A stretch of 64,000 bases of DNA from Brasenia schreberi (Eukaryota; Streptophyta; Magnoliopsida; Nymphaeales; Cabombaceae). The position numbers and the translations under genes are program-made. A model generated the notes under the pieces. That model was given only the letters and a program-made list of their open reading frames with translations, searched no databases and had not been told where the DNA came from. Position 1 is the stretch's first letter, and each line of letters begins with the position of its first letter. The stretch lies in the NCBI GenBank assembly GCA_036023115.1, contig JAYKKT010000048.1, forward strand, positions 5,232,001 through 5,296,000, in the 5' to 3' direction. Shown here piece after piece: positions 1-11,728 of the stretch.

Positions 1-1461
1 TTAACCTAGGGGACCACAAGACCCTTGAGGCCATGTGCCCTCTTTAGATTAGAGCCAAGTTAGGGCCAAGAAGGAACCTATCCGACCCACATCAAAGAAG
101 GGTGTAGCATCACCCCCTTGGCCTATAAATAGAGTCTATGGGGGACGTTTTCTAGCATTGAAGGGAGTGTAGAAAGGGGTCTAAGAGAGAAAGAAAGAGA
201 GAAAAGAGAGAGTGAGAAAAAGGCAAGAAGGGATCATCTCCTTCCTTGGAGTTGTGAGCCATTGGAGGAAGTGTAAGTGTGTTTTCTTTTCCTTTTACTG
301 ATCTTAATTCTTTCTTCCTTTTATTCAATTTGAAAGGGGTTGTATTAATGGCGCTTTAGTTTCTCCCCATGTTGTAATAGAGTAGAAATGTTGTCCGTTT
401 CATTCCATTTTCGTTTATGCATTCTACTTGTTTGATTTCGGGTCCCTCTACCTCTCTATATTCTATATATTCTTATATCTCCTAAACCCCTCTATGCTTA
501 AGCTAAATATGTATTTACATTCATTTCCCTTCAGTCATTTACTTTGATTTAGTTGTAGATTGCTTTTAATTTCGGATGAATGCATGCACGTATGTTTTAC
601 AAGCTGAAACTCTATTTTTCAGCATCTTACATACCTCTGTTATTGTATTTTTCATTTATGAACCGCTGCTACGAATGATTTGAAATTTAGAACACCAAAT
701 CTACACATACAAGCCTACTAGTAATAAAATTTTCAAGAGAATTTTAAGGTCGTGTAACATCGTAAATAAAATAGAGAAAGATTGACCAAATTTAGGGTCG
801 TGTAGCATCGTAAATAAAGGTTGAGTAATCTTTCCATAACATTGTTTGCATTGAGCCAAATTTGATGAAACTAGTCTTATTGGAAAGCTGATATCTATAG
901 CTTTCCAACAAGACTAAATTCATAGAAATTAGATCTCTGTGCACCGAGATACAAAGGTTTCTTTAAACTTCTATGTTTCTATAATAGAACATTCTGAAAC
1001 AACTGAGCAGTAGTTTTTTCTGGATTTAATTTTGTAAATTTACAGCACAAAAATACAAAATAAAAATAGTCTTAGAATCTCACATTCTGCTCTATATGCT
1101 GTAAATTTTTAATGAATTTTAGAGATCTTTAAGCTATCTAAAACAATTCGAAAACAAGTTCTAAAAATAGAATCAGTTTCTATTTTTCAGAACTTGAAAA
1201 ATTTTCATGCTCTAGACTAAGTGCACGGATTGTTTGATTAAAATTGTCTTTGAAAGTGAATTTTGGAAACACACATTTAACACAAATTAATCCTCAAAGT
1301 GTCTAGGTTGACCCTTGAGTATCGGTTCAAGGCTTAAGACAAAAAGATCTCATTTAAGCACAATGGCCCCATGAAGTGAGAATGCTAACTGGCGTGCTCA
1401 CGTAACAACGAAATAGATTGAAAAGATTCGTAGGTTTTGGAGTAAAATTTTTACATCTACA
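1..1461 (+). mobile_element. 3' portion of a long LTR (Ty3-type family)
   Basis: The left edge of the window lies inside an LTR. A TATA-like box (TATAAATA, 124-131) is followed by a purine-rich GAGA leader, an AT-rich body and a terminal segment ending in CATCTACA at 1461. The same terminal layout is seen at 13441, 17237 and, inverted, at 28425: a 'gacccttgagtatcggttcaag'-like block about 150-200 bp before the end, then a CATCTACA-like terminus. This places it in the same LTR superfamily as the elements further right. The 5' end is outside the window, so it is unclear whether this is a solo LTR. No internal coding domain follows; the next sequence is a minisatellite and then host DNA. Confidence 0.65.
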
Positions 1462-1464
1462 CTC

Positions 1465-1865
1465 GTGCAAGAGCGATCCCTACGTTTCCATTTTTTGTGT
1501 TCTCTTTTATCCCTCTTCAGCCATATGGAAGAGTGGGCCAGAGAGAGTGTGAGAGGTGAGCTCTCCTACAATAGGGATCCCTGCATTTCGTTTTTTTCTG
1601 TTCTCTCTTATCCCTCTTTATCCAGAGAACAGCGGGCCAGAGAGTGCATGAGAGAGGGACCTCTCCTGCAAGAGTGATCCTTGCGTTTGCGTTTTTCCCG
1701 TTCTCTCTTATCCTTCTTTTGCCGGAGAGAACAATGGGCCAGAGAGCGTGAGAGAGGGAGCTCTACCACAACAGTGATCCCTGCGTTTTCATTTTTCTTG
1801 TCCTCTCTTATTCCTCTTTAGCCAGGGAGAATAGTGAGTCGGAGAGAGCGTGAGAGAGGAAAGTG
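1465..1865. repeat. Minisatellite, about four units of ~100 bp
   Basis: Four imperfect tandem units start near 1465, 1568, 1668 and 1767. Each runs through a 'gatccctgcgtttt' block, a CT-rich 'ctctcttatccctcttt' block, a 'gggccagagag' block and a GAGAG stretch. The CT-rich and GA-rich blocks of each unit can pair with each other, so each unit is a potential hairpin. The array abuts the LTR end at 1461. The 70-codon open frame across it comes from the repeat and is not a gene. Confidence 0.8.
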
Positions 1866-2014
1866 ACATTTTTCCTGTTCTCTCTTACCCATCTTTCTCC
1901 TTTTCTTTTCTCGCTTAGATCCTATTGATCTAGGTAAGCAGATAAATATTATGAATCAAAGCAGAATGATTGAAAGGAATGAGATGGTTTTACAGCCACA
2001 ACATTCATTCGTTT

Positions 2015-2135
2015 AATTAGCACAACGGCAATAGCTCACCTGACTAGGGGGTCGACTCACAAAGGTAAGGGTCAAGAGTTCGATACCCGGGGGTACATCT
2101 GGCTTCAGCCACCCCTTTGTCCCTCCCAAAAAATA
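2015..2135 (+). mobile_element. tRNA-derived SINE, copy 1
   Basis: An A-box-like segment (TAGCTCACCTG, 2032-2042) and a B-box-like segment (GAGTTCGATACC, 2076-2087) are spaced as in a polymerase III promoter. They are followed by a GGCTTCAGCC core and end in an A-run at 2128-2133. The 3' core resembles those of the SINE-like copies at 46639-46747 and 55510-55635. No cloverleaf can be drawn, so it is not a tRNA gene. A target duplication is not clear; 'attcat' occurs on both sides but not flush with the ends. Confidence 0.5.
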
Positions 2136-2448
2136 TTCATCCATGTAATTGAAAACCAAAAGCAAAGGAAATAGATGAACAAGAAAGAAATAAAAGAGGG
2201 TCATCCAAAATTCAGTCATGCTTCATCCATTCTGGAACCATATAACATAAGAAAGATACTAAACAATGCTACAGGATGCAAAAATTCTTATTCAACAAGG
2301 GTAGGTTCCCTCTTTACTTGAAAGAACAAAAAAAAAAGGATCGAAACTAAGGACAAAATATTGAATCAAGAAGAAACAAAATAAATTCCGCCCGGTTTCA
2401 TTTTCAGGCAGTTGATCTCAAAAGAATCAAGGAGTATGAACCATGATA
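2136..2448. other. 3' flank of the bZIP gene
   Basis: AT-rich sequence downstream of the bZIP stop codon, probably containing its 3' UTR and polyadenylation region. Apart from an A-run at 2329-2337 (T-run on the gene strand) no distinct element is visible. Confidence 0.4.
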
Positions 2449-4032
2449 CTACTCAGATTTCAAACAACTCATTGGCTGCAATAATTGGTGGTTGCTGTTA
2501 ATTGCCTCCGTATTCTCCGAATGTATTTGATGTTTGTTACCCTCTATCCCGCTCATCAAAGATGAGTTCATATCACTGGCATGCTGCATAGGTTGATCAT
2601 CTGTTCCGAATCCGACTGCCAGTGGCCGCCCTTCATTTTTCAAGCAATGCTGCTGCTGATAATACAAGTTTCTTAGACTCTGTATCTCCTCCTTCAATGC
2701 TTCACAATGTGCTGCCAAAGCATCACAATTACAGCAACAATCAGCCGATTCGAGCAAATATATGGAATGTAACTCATCAATAGGCAAACTATAAACTTAG
2801 ATCGTACCGTCTTTGAAGAGCTTGTCCTGAGCAAGTGCCGCGATCCGCTGCTTCAGGGTACCGTTTTCGACATTGAGGACTAACCTCTGGTGATCAAGGT
2901 ACGCAACCTGAGGCGAAAGAGTAGACACTTCTGTCTGCAAAATGAAAAGATTGGTTTATGAATGTAGTTTGGCTTGCAACAAATCGTTCCGTTTTTTGGA
3001 TAAGGGCTGAAGATTGCACCTGCAAAGCATTGACACTCCGTTCAAGCTCAGCGATGTATTGCAGCTTCCTTACACGAGATCTCTGAGCAGATTGCCGATT
3101 TGCTAGAATTCTACACAAAAAAGAACTTCATAAGGAACATACTATGAGCCAAAAACAGATGCAAAAGGCATTAGATCCTGTATTCAGTACTAGTTAGAAG
3201 ATGATAAAGCTAACAACGGTATAAGGATCCGATCGAAACGGTACCGTTTCACCCTTTTGGGATCAAGTCTAGGATCAACATTGGCGGGCGGTTGTGAGCC
3301 GGCCGGTTGCTTCTGTTTCTGTTCTTCTTGTTGGTTCGGTGGAACATGCTCAGATTTCCAGGCACTCTGCACCTCTAGCTCGCTCTTAAGCTGTCCCAGC
3401 GGGACACCGGTGGCCGGCTTCTCCTCCATAAGAGTTTCGCAGACGCTGTTGTGATCGGACGGTGTGGAAGCATTCTCAGAGGTGGATGCAGGGGTCATCT
3501 GAGGGGGAAGCAACCCGAAATTCATCATGGTATCAGTGTCATGGTTTGGCTGATTGTTGAACGGTTCGATATCTGAAAACATTGGGAGCAATTGTTCTTC
3601 ATCTAGTTTATCGAAATCTCTACGTGGGAATGATGCGGCACTGCTGCTGCCACAATGGAAAGCCTCTCTATCGGAAATCTCTGAAAGAGGAAGCCTCTCA
3701 GCATCACCGAAAGCCAAGGAATCGCTCGCAGATCTCCGATGCATGCCGCCGCGTTTCGACGGCGGAAGATTGATGATTTCATCGAGCCAAGACGGAGTGT
3801 GAGCGTTGGGGCCCATGCCTATTGAGGAGGACGTTCTTTGGTGCTTCGTGCTTTGCTGATTGAATCCCGGCCAGCCAGAAAATTCATGTTGATCGTCGTT
3901 TATAGCGTCGCTTTGCGGGCCTTGATTGCTCGTGGGCACTAACCATGGAGATTTCGGTGGTAGAATCTGCTGCTTGTCGGTGCTTAATCCCCACCCTCCA
4001 CTTGATCCGCCATTGTCGCTCTGAGCCATCAT
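2449..4032 (-). CDS. bZIP34/61-like: bZIP transcription factor, group E (bZIP34/bZIP61-like), four exons
   Basis: Nuclear DNA-binding regulator. The exon model on the minus strand is 4032-3245, 3110-3020, 2934-2808 and 2711-2449, with GT/AG borders at every intron and a consistent frame, giving about 422 residues. The start is a double methionine (ATGATG); the second ATG may be used instead. Residues 1-260 are a low-complexity regulatory region with a conserved PPKSPW motif near the N-terminus. The basic region straddles the first intron: VDPRLDPKRVKR is joined to ILANRQSAQRSRVRK, which carries the N-x7-R signature, and is followed by YIAELERSVNALQ and a leucine zipper through the exon encoding LKQRIAALAQDK. 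The last exon continues the coiled coil (ALKEEIQSLRNLYYQQQ) and has a Gln/Asn-rich tail. The family match is strong from the basic region through the zipper. In Arabidopsis the relatives bZIP34 and bZIP61 act in pollen and cell-wall or lipid-related processes; the function here is inferred. No frame breaks are seen. Confidence 0.93.
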
Positions 4033-4612
4033 TCTCTTCTCTTTTCATGACCAAGGTACAGCAAAAGAGTGACTCGGTCTCTCTCTCTCTCTCTCCCTAA
4101 TAAAACAAAGCTCAAAATCTCAACACCCACTTTGCTTCTTTGCTTCTTATTGCCGTTCCGTTGAGGAACCAACATCAAATTTTCATCCAGTAAAAAGAGA
4201 AGACACCAACATCAATATTTCATTGAGACGCGCGCGCGCACACACACAGAGATTCCTTCCTCTTTAGGATTTGATTGTCATGAGAGAGATTTCTTCCCCT
4301 TTAGGATTTGATTGTCATTAATCTCTCTCAACTTTCCTAATCGTTCTACTCTTTTATTTTTCTGGTCCTAATCGTTTTACTCTTTTCTTTTTCTGTCTCG
4401 GACTCAGTTTTGCATAGGGGGAGCCCCACGGTTCTCTCTTCAATTTCTTGGCGTTCCGGCCTTAGCCAAGCCTGGTTTTCAGCCGCAATGGGTGCTCTGT
4501 GACGGTTGGCAGGTGTCGGTTGCTCTTATGGCACCAAAATGATGTGCTTCAAGTAAACTCCGGTCCTAAAATAGTCGACTAAACAGCTAGCCACAGCTGG
4601 AACCTCTCTCTT
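4033..4612 (-). promoter_or_regulatory. bZIP 5' UTR/promoter region
   Basis: Upstream of the bZIP start. A CT microsatellite at about 4078-4096 (GA on the gene strand) and a second pyrimidine-rich tract near 4110-4150 are typical of plant 5' leaders. An alternating GC then CA run lies at 4230-4250. A 26-bp phrase around 'ttcctctttaggatttgattgtcat' is repeated nearly exactly at 4255-4280 and 4293-4318. No certain TATA box for the minus strand was identified. Confidence 0.35.
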
Positions 4613-4613
4613 C

Positions 4614-4647
4614 TATAAATACTCAAACATCAACGGGGAGCCACGTG
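4614..4647 (+). promoter_or_regulatory. Candidate core promoter with TATA box and G-box, plus strand
   Basis: A TATAAATA box at 4614-4621 is preceded by a CT-rich stretch and followed at 4642-4647 by a perfect G-box (CACGTG). This layout points away from the bZIP gene and could drive a divergent plus-strand transcript. The G-box lies downstream of the TATA box, which is unusual; it may instead serve the bZIP promoter. Confidence 0.35.
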
Positions 4648-4787
4648 CTTCCGTCTTTCTAAGCTGCTGTCCTCACACAATTTTCATTTGCTTTCCTTTT
4701 TCCAGGGAGTCTCCTTGCAGTTATGGTGTCTCCTGACGGAAAGTAGATGAAAACCACTTCTTTCTTAGCGAAACAGGATAACTACGT

Positions 4788-4931
4788 ATGGCAAATTACG
4801 GATATAAAAAGCATGGATCTAAGTGGGATCTTGATGAGAAAGAGCAGCAAGCTTTTTCTGTTGCTGTAACGAAAAGTTTCACGTCAACAAGATTCAGTAT
4901 TGAGTTGATAATGTTAGTAATTGACGTTTAG
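4788..4931 (+). CDS. Candidate small ORF, 47 residues, unknown
   Basis: It begins at an ATG about 170 bp downstream of the TATA box at 4614, in good plant start context (GTATGGCA), and encodes MANYGYKKHGSKWDLDEKE and onward to a stop at 4929. Two other ATGs precede it in the putative leader: a 7-codon upstream ORF at 4722 and a 40-codon frame at 4746. The N-terminal half is charged and of normal amino-acid composition, unlike random ORFs here. A donor-like GTAACG follows residue 26, so this could also be the first exon of a longer gene. I do not recognise the protein. Existence is inferred from promoter layout only. Confidence 0.22.
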   Translation: MANYGYKKHGSKWDLDEKEQQAFSVAVTKSFTSTRFSIELIMLVIDV

Positions 4932-5739
4932 TAAACGTATTATACCCATTTAGTTTTCTGGATTAATCGAACGTAGATTGAGAAATATCGAGGATGTAGA
5001 CTTGTGGCTGTGCTGTCCATGACTCCAAATTCATCTTTGAACATCTTTAATCACATCTTTAGCGCAGTAGTGTGTTTTTTGTCATTTGGTAGTGCTGCCT
5101 CCTTTTTGGGCGTGGTGGACGAGCAATGAGCTGTAAAAAAACGAGTTCCCTGTGGAGCGCTGCCAGGATTTACCATAAAGCCATCTGCCACATCATGTGC
5201 TACACCAGTGTGATAGCGTTGTCAGACACATGCACCAATACATTGTGGGGGCAGAAGGTGTTTTTATAGTTAGCGAGGGAAGATCATCCTCCTTGTATTT
5301 TCAGCAGTTCACATGCTCCCTGTCACCGACGGGTGAGCTGTACAACATGAACAAAGTGCTGCTTCCGAATTTTTATCTTTCCTTTTGCTTTCTGAGTTAC
5401 CCTACGATAACGGAACGGAGAGGACTTTATCCTAGCGTGGGCCCACCAGGAATAAACCTCTCTTCACGTAAACATGACAGTTTTCTCATTAATTAGCCAG
5501 TTAAAACCAGACCGGCCACAAACTGGCTGGACCCAGAACCGGCTAAACTATAACCGTAATCACGACAGAGCTGCCGAGCCCCTTCTCCCCTCGATCGGTT
5601 GCGGTTCATGCATACTATAAAACAAACTGGAACCGTAAGCAAAGCTTATCCAAAACCCAGCAGTTTCAATTTGATTCAAACCGGGGGTCTGAAACCGTTG
5701 TATACCCCATCATTTGTAACCGGTTTTGGACCTGGTCTA
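4932..5739. other. Intergenic, nothing recognised
   Basis: Mixed-composition DNA. The open frames here (such as 5197-5496) lack recognisable domains or codon bias. A short segment near 5500-5700 is rich in AACCGG-type words similar to the dispersed repeats at 45-46 kb and 56 kb. Confidence 0.4.
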
Positions 5740-5870
5740 CTGCCCAATATAACACGATATGGGCCAATAAATCGCCACTTACCTATGTCGTGTCATGCTT
5801 GTCTCCGATATACGATAAAATCATATGGTATTGCATGATACAATATGGTTTTAACAATATTGGGTCTGTG
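5740..5870. repeat. Dispersed repeat fragment with ATCATACGATAC-like words
   Basis: It contains 'aacacgatatgggcc', 'tccgatatacgat' and 'gcatgatacaatatgg', near-palindromic words also concentrated at 51780-51870, 52160-52345, 61930-62114 and 62765-62850. It is probably a fragment of one dispersed family. Class unknown. Confidence 0.4.
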
Positions 5871-7089
5871 GGTGGATGATTTGTTCTTTTCATCGACCAA
5901 ACAAGACTCTATCCAATCTTGTCAATTTTTAAATTGAAAGTAATAACTTTTGAGAAAATAGTTGTGAATGACCGTACAGGTCATTCATTGCTTTTAATGT
6001 TTAATTTTTATAATTTAAAAATTATAAAGTTCAAAGTGTATATTGTTTATTGATATTTATTTATAATATTAAATAACAAATAATGTATTCAACTATTGTT
6101 TTCGCAAAGTTAATTGTTTTAAAAATAATAAAATAGTGATGATTCAACACAATGTTCTTGTTACCGTCTTGATTTTGTATCATGGTTGACGAGTAATACT
6201 TAACAATCACCTACCGAATATCATCAACATTCAGATTTAACAAGTCAATAGATAGGCCTCTTTGCGTTTATGCCTTTACATCGATGCATTTCAAGTCCTC
6301 AAGCTCACTAGTTCCCTTTCTCTCAATACTTCCTCTCTTTTCTTGTTCACAGGCTGTAACTTAGTACATTTATTTGCCAATTTCTTAGTCCCTCTTTTTC
6401 ACTTTGAGTCTTTGACTCTAAGAGTTTTCGATCACTTCAACTTATTCTTTTCACCAAAATCAACGGTGAATCATGATAATAGATAGTGCTTCTATCTCCA
6501 ACGATAAAGGAAAAATCATTATCAGCAAAAACTGAGTTATATTCCTGAAATACTTATGTCAATAACATTAAACCGAAAAAACACTGTTGATATGGGGTGG
6601 CTCTACCAACACTTCATTTATACGGGAGATGATTTTGCCACTAGACTTTCAACAAATACAATAGTTCTCAATGCATGGAGGATGTCCTTCAAAAGCCAAG
6701 CCACAAGGATTGAACCTTTTCAAACTTCATTTTACAAAACTATGATCAAGGTGTTGCTTTTCAAATAAAGTGTAGCTATTATGCAAAAATCTATAATTTT
6801 GAAGTTGGAGAGGGCTATCATACACTATGGAGCCATGTAATAAAAAATATCAAACATAAGTAGTTTTAGACATTCAACAAATCTAACTTTCTATACAAGA
6901 AAGTCCCTAACTTAATAGATCTAATTTTATGGTGCTTCTCTTTTACAATAATATTTGAGATAGAAAGAAGTTCGTATGGTTTGTTTGGTAGAACGTTGTC
7001 TCTTTGTGTTAAGTCAAAGGCTTGGTTTTATCGATTACATTAAACATGCACATTATCATTTGGTATGACCTGTTTCTAAATAATTAGTT

Positions 7090-7094
<5 letters not shown>
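5871..7094. other. AT-rich intergenic DNA, unrecognised
   Basis: Strongly AT-rich. Short open frames at 6262-6486 and 6556-6768 show no recognisable domain. It may be very decayed transposon sequence but I cannot support a family. Confidence 0.35.

Positions 7095-7185
<91 letters not shown>
7095..7185. repeat. (AT)n microsatellite, 91 bp
   Basis: Uninterrupted alternating AT dinucleotides. It produces two spurious Ile-Tyr ORFs on the minus strand. Such long perfect AT runs tend to be hypervariable and cruciform-forming. Confidence 0.98.
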
Positions 7186-7188
<3 letters not shown>

Positions 7189-10188
7189 TGTGTACAGTTG
7201 AAAATGCTTAGCTGCATTTTTAACTTCACTTGATCGTAGTGTTTCACTTTTGCTGATATATTGAGTAACAATTGTAACTATATGCACACATGGGAATTAA
7301 TGTTCACTAGATAGACGATATTTGATCAATTCAAAAACATCTTCTTACATTTCATTGCTTTGATAAATCAAATGATTTAGAAGATATTTTTTTGCACTCA
7401 AATCTATTTTTGAAGAATATCAGTTATATTTTAATGTGCTTTTCACTTTACTTAATAATGATGCTACAAATATAATAACCTTGATTTGCAAATAATATGC
7501 CAACCTATTTCAAGTGGTAAACTTTTTCATATTTGTTGTTCTTGTCATGCACTTAATTTTTATACATGGCGATTTGAAAGGTATGAGACCTTGGGTACAA
7601 CTGATTAGAGACATTATTTATCTACAAAGTCATTCTACCACTATGAATGAGTATATTATTTTATAAAGAAAAGAAAGAATGCCAAGAAAATTTGTGAAGG
7701 ACATTAAGTATCATTGAAATTCAACCTATGAAATATTTTTTGTGATCATGCTATGAAAATACATTAAATAGTGTTTATGCATCTCTATTTTATATAATTA
7801 AATTTGCTTGAATCTAATATGATGTTTGTAAGAACCTTTTATGCCTTTTGCCATTTTTGACAATGTTACAAAAATATTATTTGGTATTTATAATCCACCT
7901 TGTCTTTTGCAAGTTTACAAGTTGTAGAAATAATATCTACTTTAGCATGTTTCCCAAATTAATTGTACTCATTTGATTGTGAAAAATATGACAACTATGT
8001 GGCTTTCTTATTATATAGATCTTCATTCTATTAGTTTAATTGTTGTTACATCAGATCCTACATTAAAATTGGATGGCTTAGAAGAGATATTGAATGCATA
8101 TTATACTGCTCTTACATTAGACAAATATCGCTTCAACTTACAATCAAAGATGTTGAAAGCTTAAGATTGCTTAGACGATCATACAAGAATAATGCATCAA
8201 GCACAATGGCATGTAGAAATACAAATTGATATACATATATATAGATAGAAGATGTTTATACTATAAAATGAGCATAACACAAGTATGGGGCAATATTGAT
8301 GATTAGGACATCATGTAAGAGATTCCTACTGAGAGCCTATGTGGGTTTTGGTTCCAACAATTGCATTAAAACCAGTCCCATAACTACTCCACAACTTGTA
8401 ACGAGAAGCATAATCACCCTAGAGTGAGAGGTTTTGGAACCTGTCCTAGGCTGATTCAATTATGGTTCCAAGTTTTGGGTTGGAACCAGCCTTGTTTGTC
8501 CCTATGACCTATGTGGGAGTTGACTAGCACAAGAAGATGACCCTTGTTGGAATAATGCTTTGGAACAAACTAGACAATTCCTTGTTTTGTTCTCGGTAGG
8601 TTCATGATCTCTACGAATTGAACATGAGCTGCCTTGTAAAACTTTGAATGTCAACAATGTGGATGGACTTTTGTGTGCATACAAATGGTCAAGCATTTTA
8701 ATTTTATATATCTGGGTAGATGATTGCTATACATGTGCACAAATGGTCAAACATTTCAAACTTATGTTGAGGTTATATTAAAATTGAATATTTACTTGAC
8801 TTACCAACGAACTTTACCTTTTCAATGGAAATCATATACTCAAAATTAAACTTTCAACTTTCATAAGTAACTCATATTTAGCTTCCCTAACTTGCCTTGT
8901 GGCTATGGATGGTTAGTGGCAGATACAGAAACTTTTGGTGGGATGTGAGGAAGTCCCTCTTCGACTATTTAAGATAGGGCACCACTGCACCTCACCTCAA
9001 TGTAAATCTTTCACTATGGATATTCCTTGCTTGATTCATTTGGGTAATTATGCCAACCATGGGGTTTGAGCCCTTTGCACTGAGCCACCTACCACCACCT
9101 CTCTACAACTAAGAACAAACACTTCATGCAATCTCAAGCAAACATACATATGATTATCCTTAAACCCATGTTTGAATTGCCTTTAGTTTAGTGCCCACCT
9201 CATAAAAGTGGCACATCACATGCCAAAGAGGTCAAGCTTGGGGGATCTACGGCCAAATTCTTTGTTTGCACATTATAGCATTCAACCAATCATAAATCAT
9301 GGTATTTAGTCATAATTATATTGACTAAGTTGACATATCATCTTTGGTGCCAAGGGAATCTCTTATGTTTGTGGAGTGCTTAGGAGTAGAAATTACAAAG
9401 CAAAGAGATGTAGGAAGAGAAAAGAAAACCCTGTTTTAAAGTCTCTATATCAAGTTGCCATACAAAGTCCTATTTTTTCAAAATCAAGAAAAGACCCATT
9501 TCACCTATCCTATTTATCTAGTTGACTCTGTGTATGTAAATGGTAGAACATTTTGTATATGTAGAGAGAAACTTATGGAATATGTGCACAAAGAGTGGTG
9601 CTAGATCCTCCTCAATAATCTTTATCATTATATATGATTGAAATAAAAGAAAAAAGTTAAAAAGTTACTTTGTGAATTAAGAACTTATAAAAGAAGTAAA
9701 GTATCCTTTTTGTCTTCTTCCAATTGATCTAAATCATACATTTCTTTAGTTAGATGATTGATGATCATTGAGGAGGATTTAACACAATTGCTTATGCATG
9801 TGTATATATATATATATAAGGTATCATTGGTGTGAGCAAAATGCACTTATGTGCATATGGTTCTTTGTGAGGACCAACCGAAAAATTATGCACATTTTAC
9901 TTATGTGCATATACTTAACGACTCAAATTCGCTATTTCAAATGGGACCCAAATGAAAAAGATTTGGTTCTTCTTTCTATGTATGGTGCTTCTCTCCTTCT
10001 CCCTTTTGGTGCATCCACTCTATCTCTTGTACTTCTGGTCATGGTCATTGCCACCACTAGAAAATGTCTTTGTTAAGGATAGGCAAACTCCCCCCTCCCC
10101 ATCTATGTTGACAACATACGGAAAAGGTTGAAACTACTCATTTCCCTTCCTATTCTCCATTTATAGGAAGCTTTGTCCACTACCATCT
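7186..10188. other. AT-rich intergenic DNA with no supported gene
   Basis: About 3 kb of AT-rich sequence. ORFs at 7973-8164 and 9798-10076 were inspected and show no recognisable motif. Around 8340-8490 there are several 'ggttccaa' and 'ggaacc' words similar to the AACCGG repeat family seen elsewhere. A short (TA)n lies at about 9803-9818. Confidence 0.4.
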
Positions 10189-11145
10189 CTCTAAACACCC
10201 AAAAATGTACTCAAAAGATTTGATCTTTTAAAAATTTTGCCTTTCCAATAAAAATTATGATTTTGGGTCTTTTAAGGGTTTTAAAATAAAAATACCTTAA
10301 ATGAACTCATTTTCCCACTAAAATTTTATAGAATCCTCAAAGTAAGAGTATTTTGCATACCCTCAAAAAAAGTAAATTTTTATAAAAAAACCCAAAAAAT
10401 AATTGCTTTGCCGTCAAGGCCAAATGGGTAGGATTCTGCTATTTCATATGATTGGCTTCAACGAAAGAATGATTTTAAATGATCTTCTTCAAAAGAACAA
10501 ATGAAAATGAGACATTGTGAACCAAACCCATAAAATGTTTGTAAAATGTCAAATTTATAAAATTACAAAAACTTTGAAATCTAAAACAAATCAAATATAA
10601 AACCATACCTCAAAAATTCGCCCGATCGAGAATAATCTTACTTTGTAACTGTACACCCAAGGGTTAAAGATGTTTAAGACCCTACACCCATCAAAAGGGT
10701 TAAAGTAGTCTAACACATTACACCCAATAAAGGGTTAAAGTGGTTAAAACAATAAAGACTAAACTCGTGGAGCGAAAGAAGGTCACCCATACGAATAAAC
10801 ACTCAAAATGAGACTCAATTGTGCTCCAAAAAGTATTTGAAGATTTCGATAAAACTTGATGTTTTCAAATATATCTCAAATGAAATGGTTTTAAATAATC
10901 AAAAAGAAAATGTTTGAAACCATAAAATGAAATCTTACATAAATTAAGCAGAGCAAAATCCATTCAAGCCTCAAGTAGCAAGGACTCAAAAGGCAAGTAT
11001 AGCCCAAATCAAGCCCAAGTCGATTTAGAGATAATTTACAAGTTGAAACCCGATCCAATTCAAGTGGCTAACCAAAATTCGAAGTTTAAGGTTAAGTTGC
11101 AAGTCAAGACCAATCACTATATCAAGTCATAGGCTCGACTAAGAC

Positions 11146-11728
11146 AAGGAATTAGGCCATAATCAAGTCATTGGTAGAGCGAGCTAAGCTCAAATGTCAA
11201 GGAGGATACTCGGTCAAAGTGAATCAAGATCAAAGACAAGATAAATGACACCTCCTACACCTAGACACGAGTTGCACTAGATACCAAGGATCAAGGATAC
11301 AACCCAACCAAGAAAAAAGGAGAGTTGCCTTAAGACCATGACCACATCAAAGGCCGAGCCACTCCAAACTGCACCGGGTATATGCAATATGTCTTGACCG
11401 ATTGCACCTGGGGTTGCACCCTTAACAAAGACCAGTCCACAAGGAATCAGGCCATAATCAAGTCACTGGTAGAGCAAGTTAAGCTCAAATGTGAAGGAGG
11501 ATACTCGGTTAAAGTGAATCAAGATCAAAGACAAGATAAATGACACCTCCTATACCTAGACACGAGCTGCACTAGACACCAAGGATCAAGGCTACAACCC
11601 AATCAAGCAAAAAGGTGAGTTGCCTTAAGACCATGACTACATCAAAGACCGGGCCACTCCAAACCGCACCATGCAATGTCTTGACTGATTGCACCTAGGC
11701 TTGCACCCTTAACCAAGATCAGTCCACA
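11146..11728. repeat. 295-bp tandem duplication inside LTR of element A
   Basis: Unit 1 is 11146-11440 and unit 2 is 11441-11728. Both begin 'aaggaat(t/c)aggcc' and end '(c/t)cagtccac', with high identity throughout and only scattered substitutions. It lies upstream of the promoter-like box near 11883. Confidence 0.9.

Noticed and set aside
2015..2135. tRNA gene
   Set aside because: A- and B-box-like sequences exist but no acceptor or anticodon stems can be drawn; interpreted as SINE.
3257..3802. Plus-strand ORFs across bZIP exon 1
   Set aside because: Antisense shadows of a well-supported coding exon.
7056..7287. Two overlapping minus-strand ORFs rich in Ile-Tyr
   Set aside because: Translations of the (AT)n microsatellite; no coding evidence.
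9798..10076. 92-codon hydrophobic ORF
   Set aside because: Begins in a TA run and has no family resemblance.
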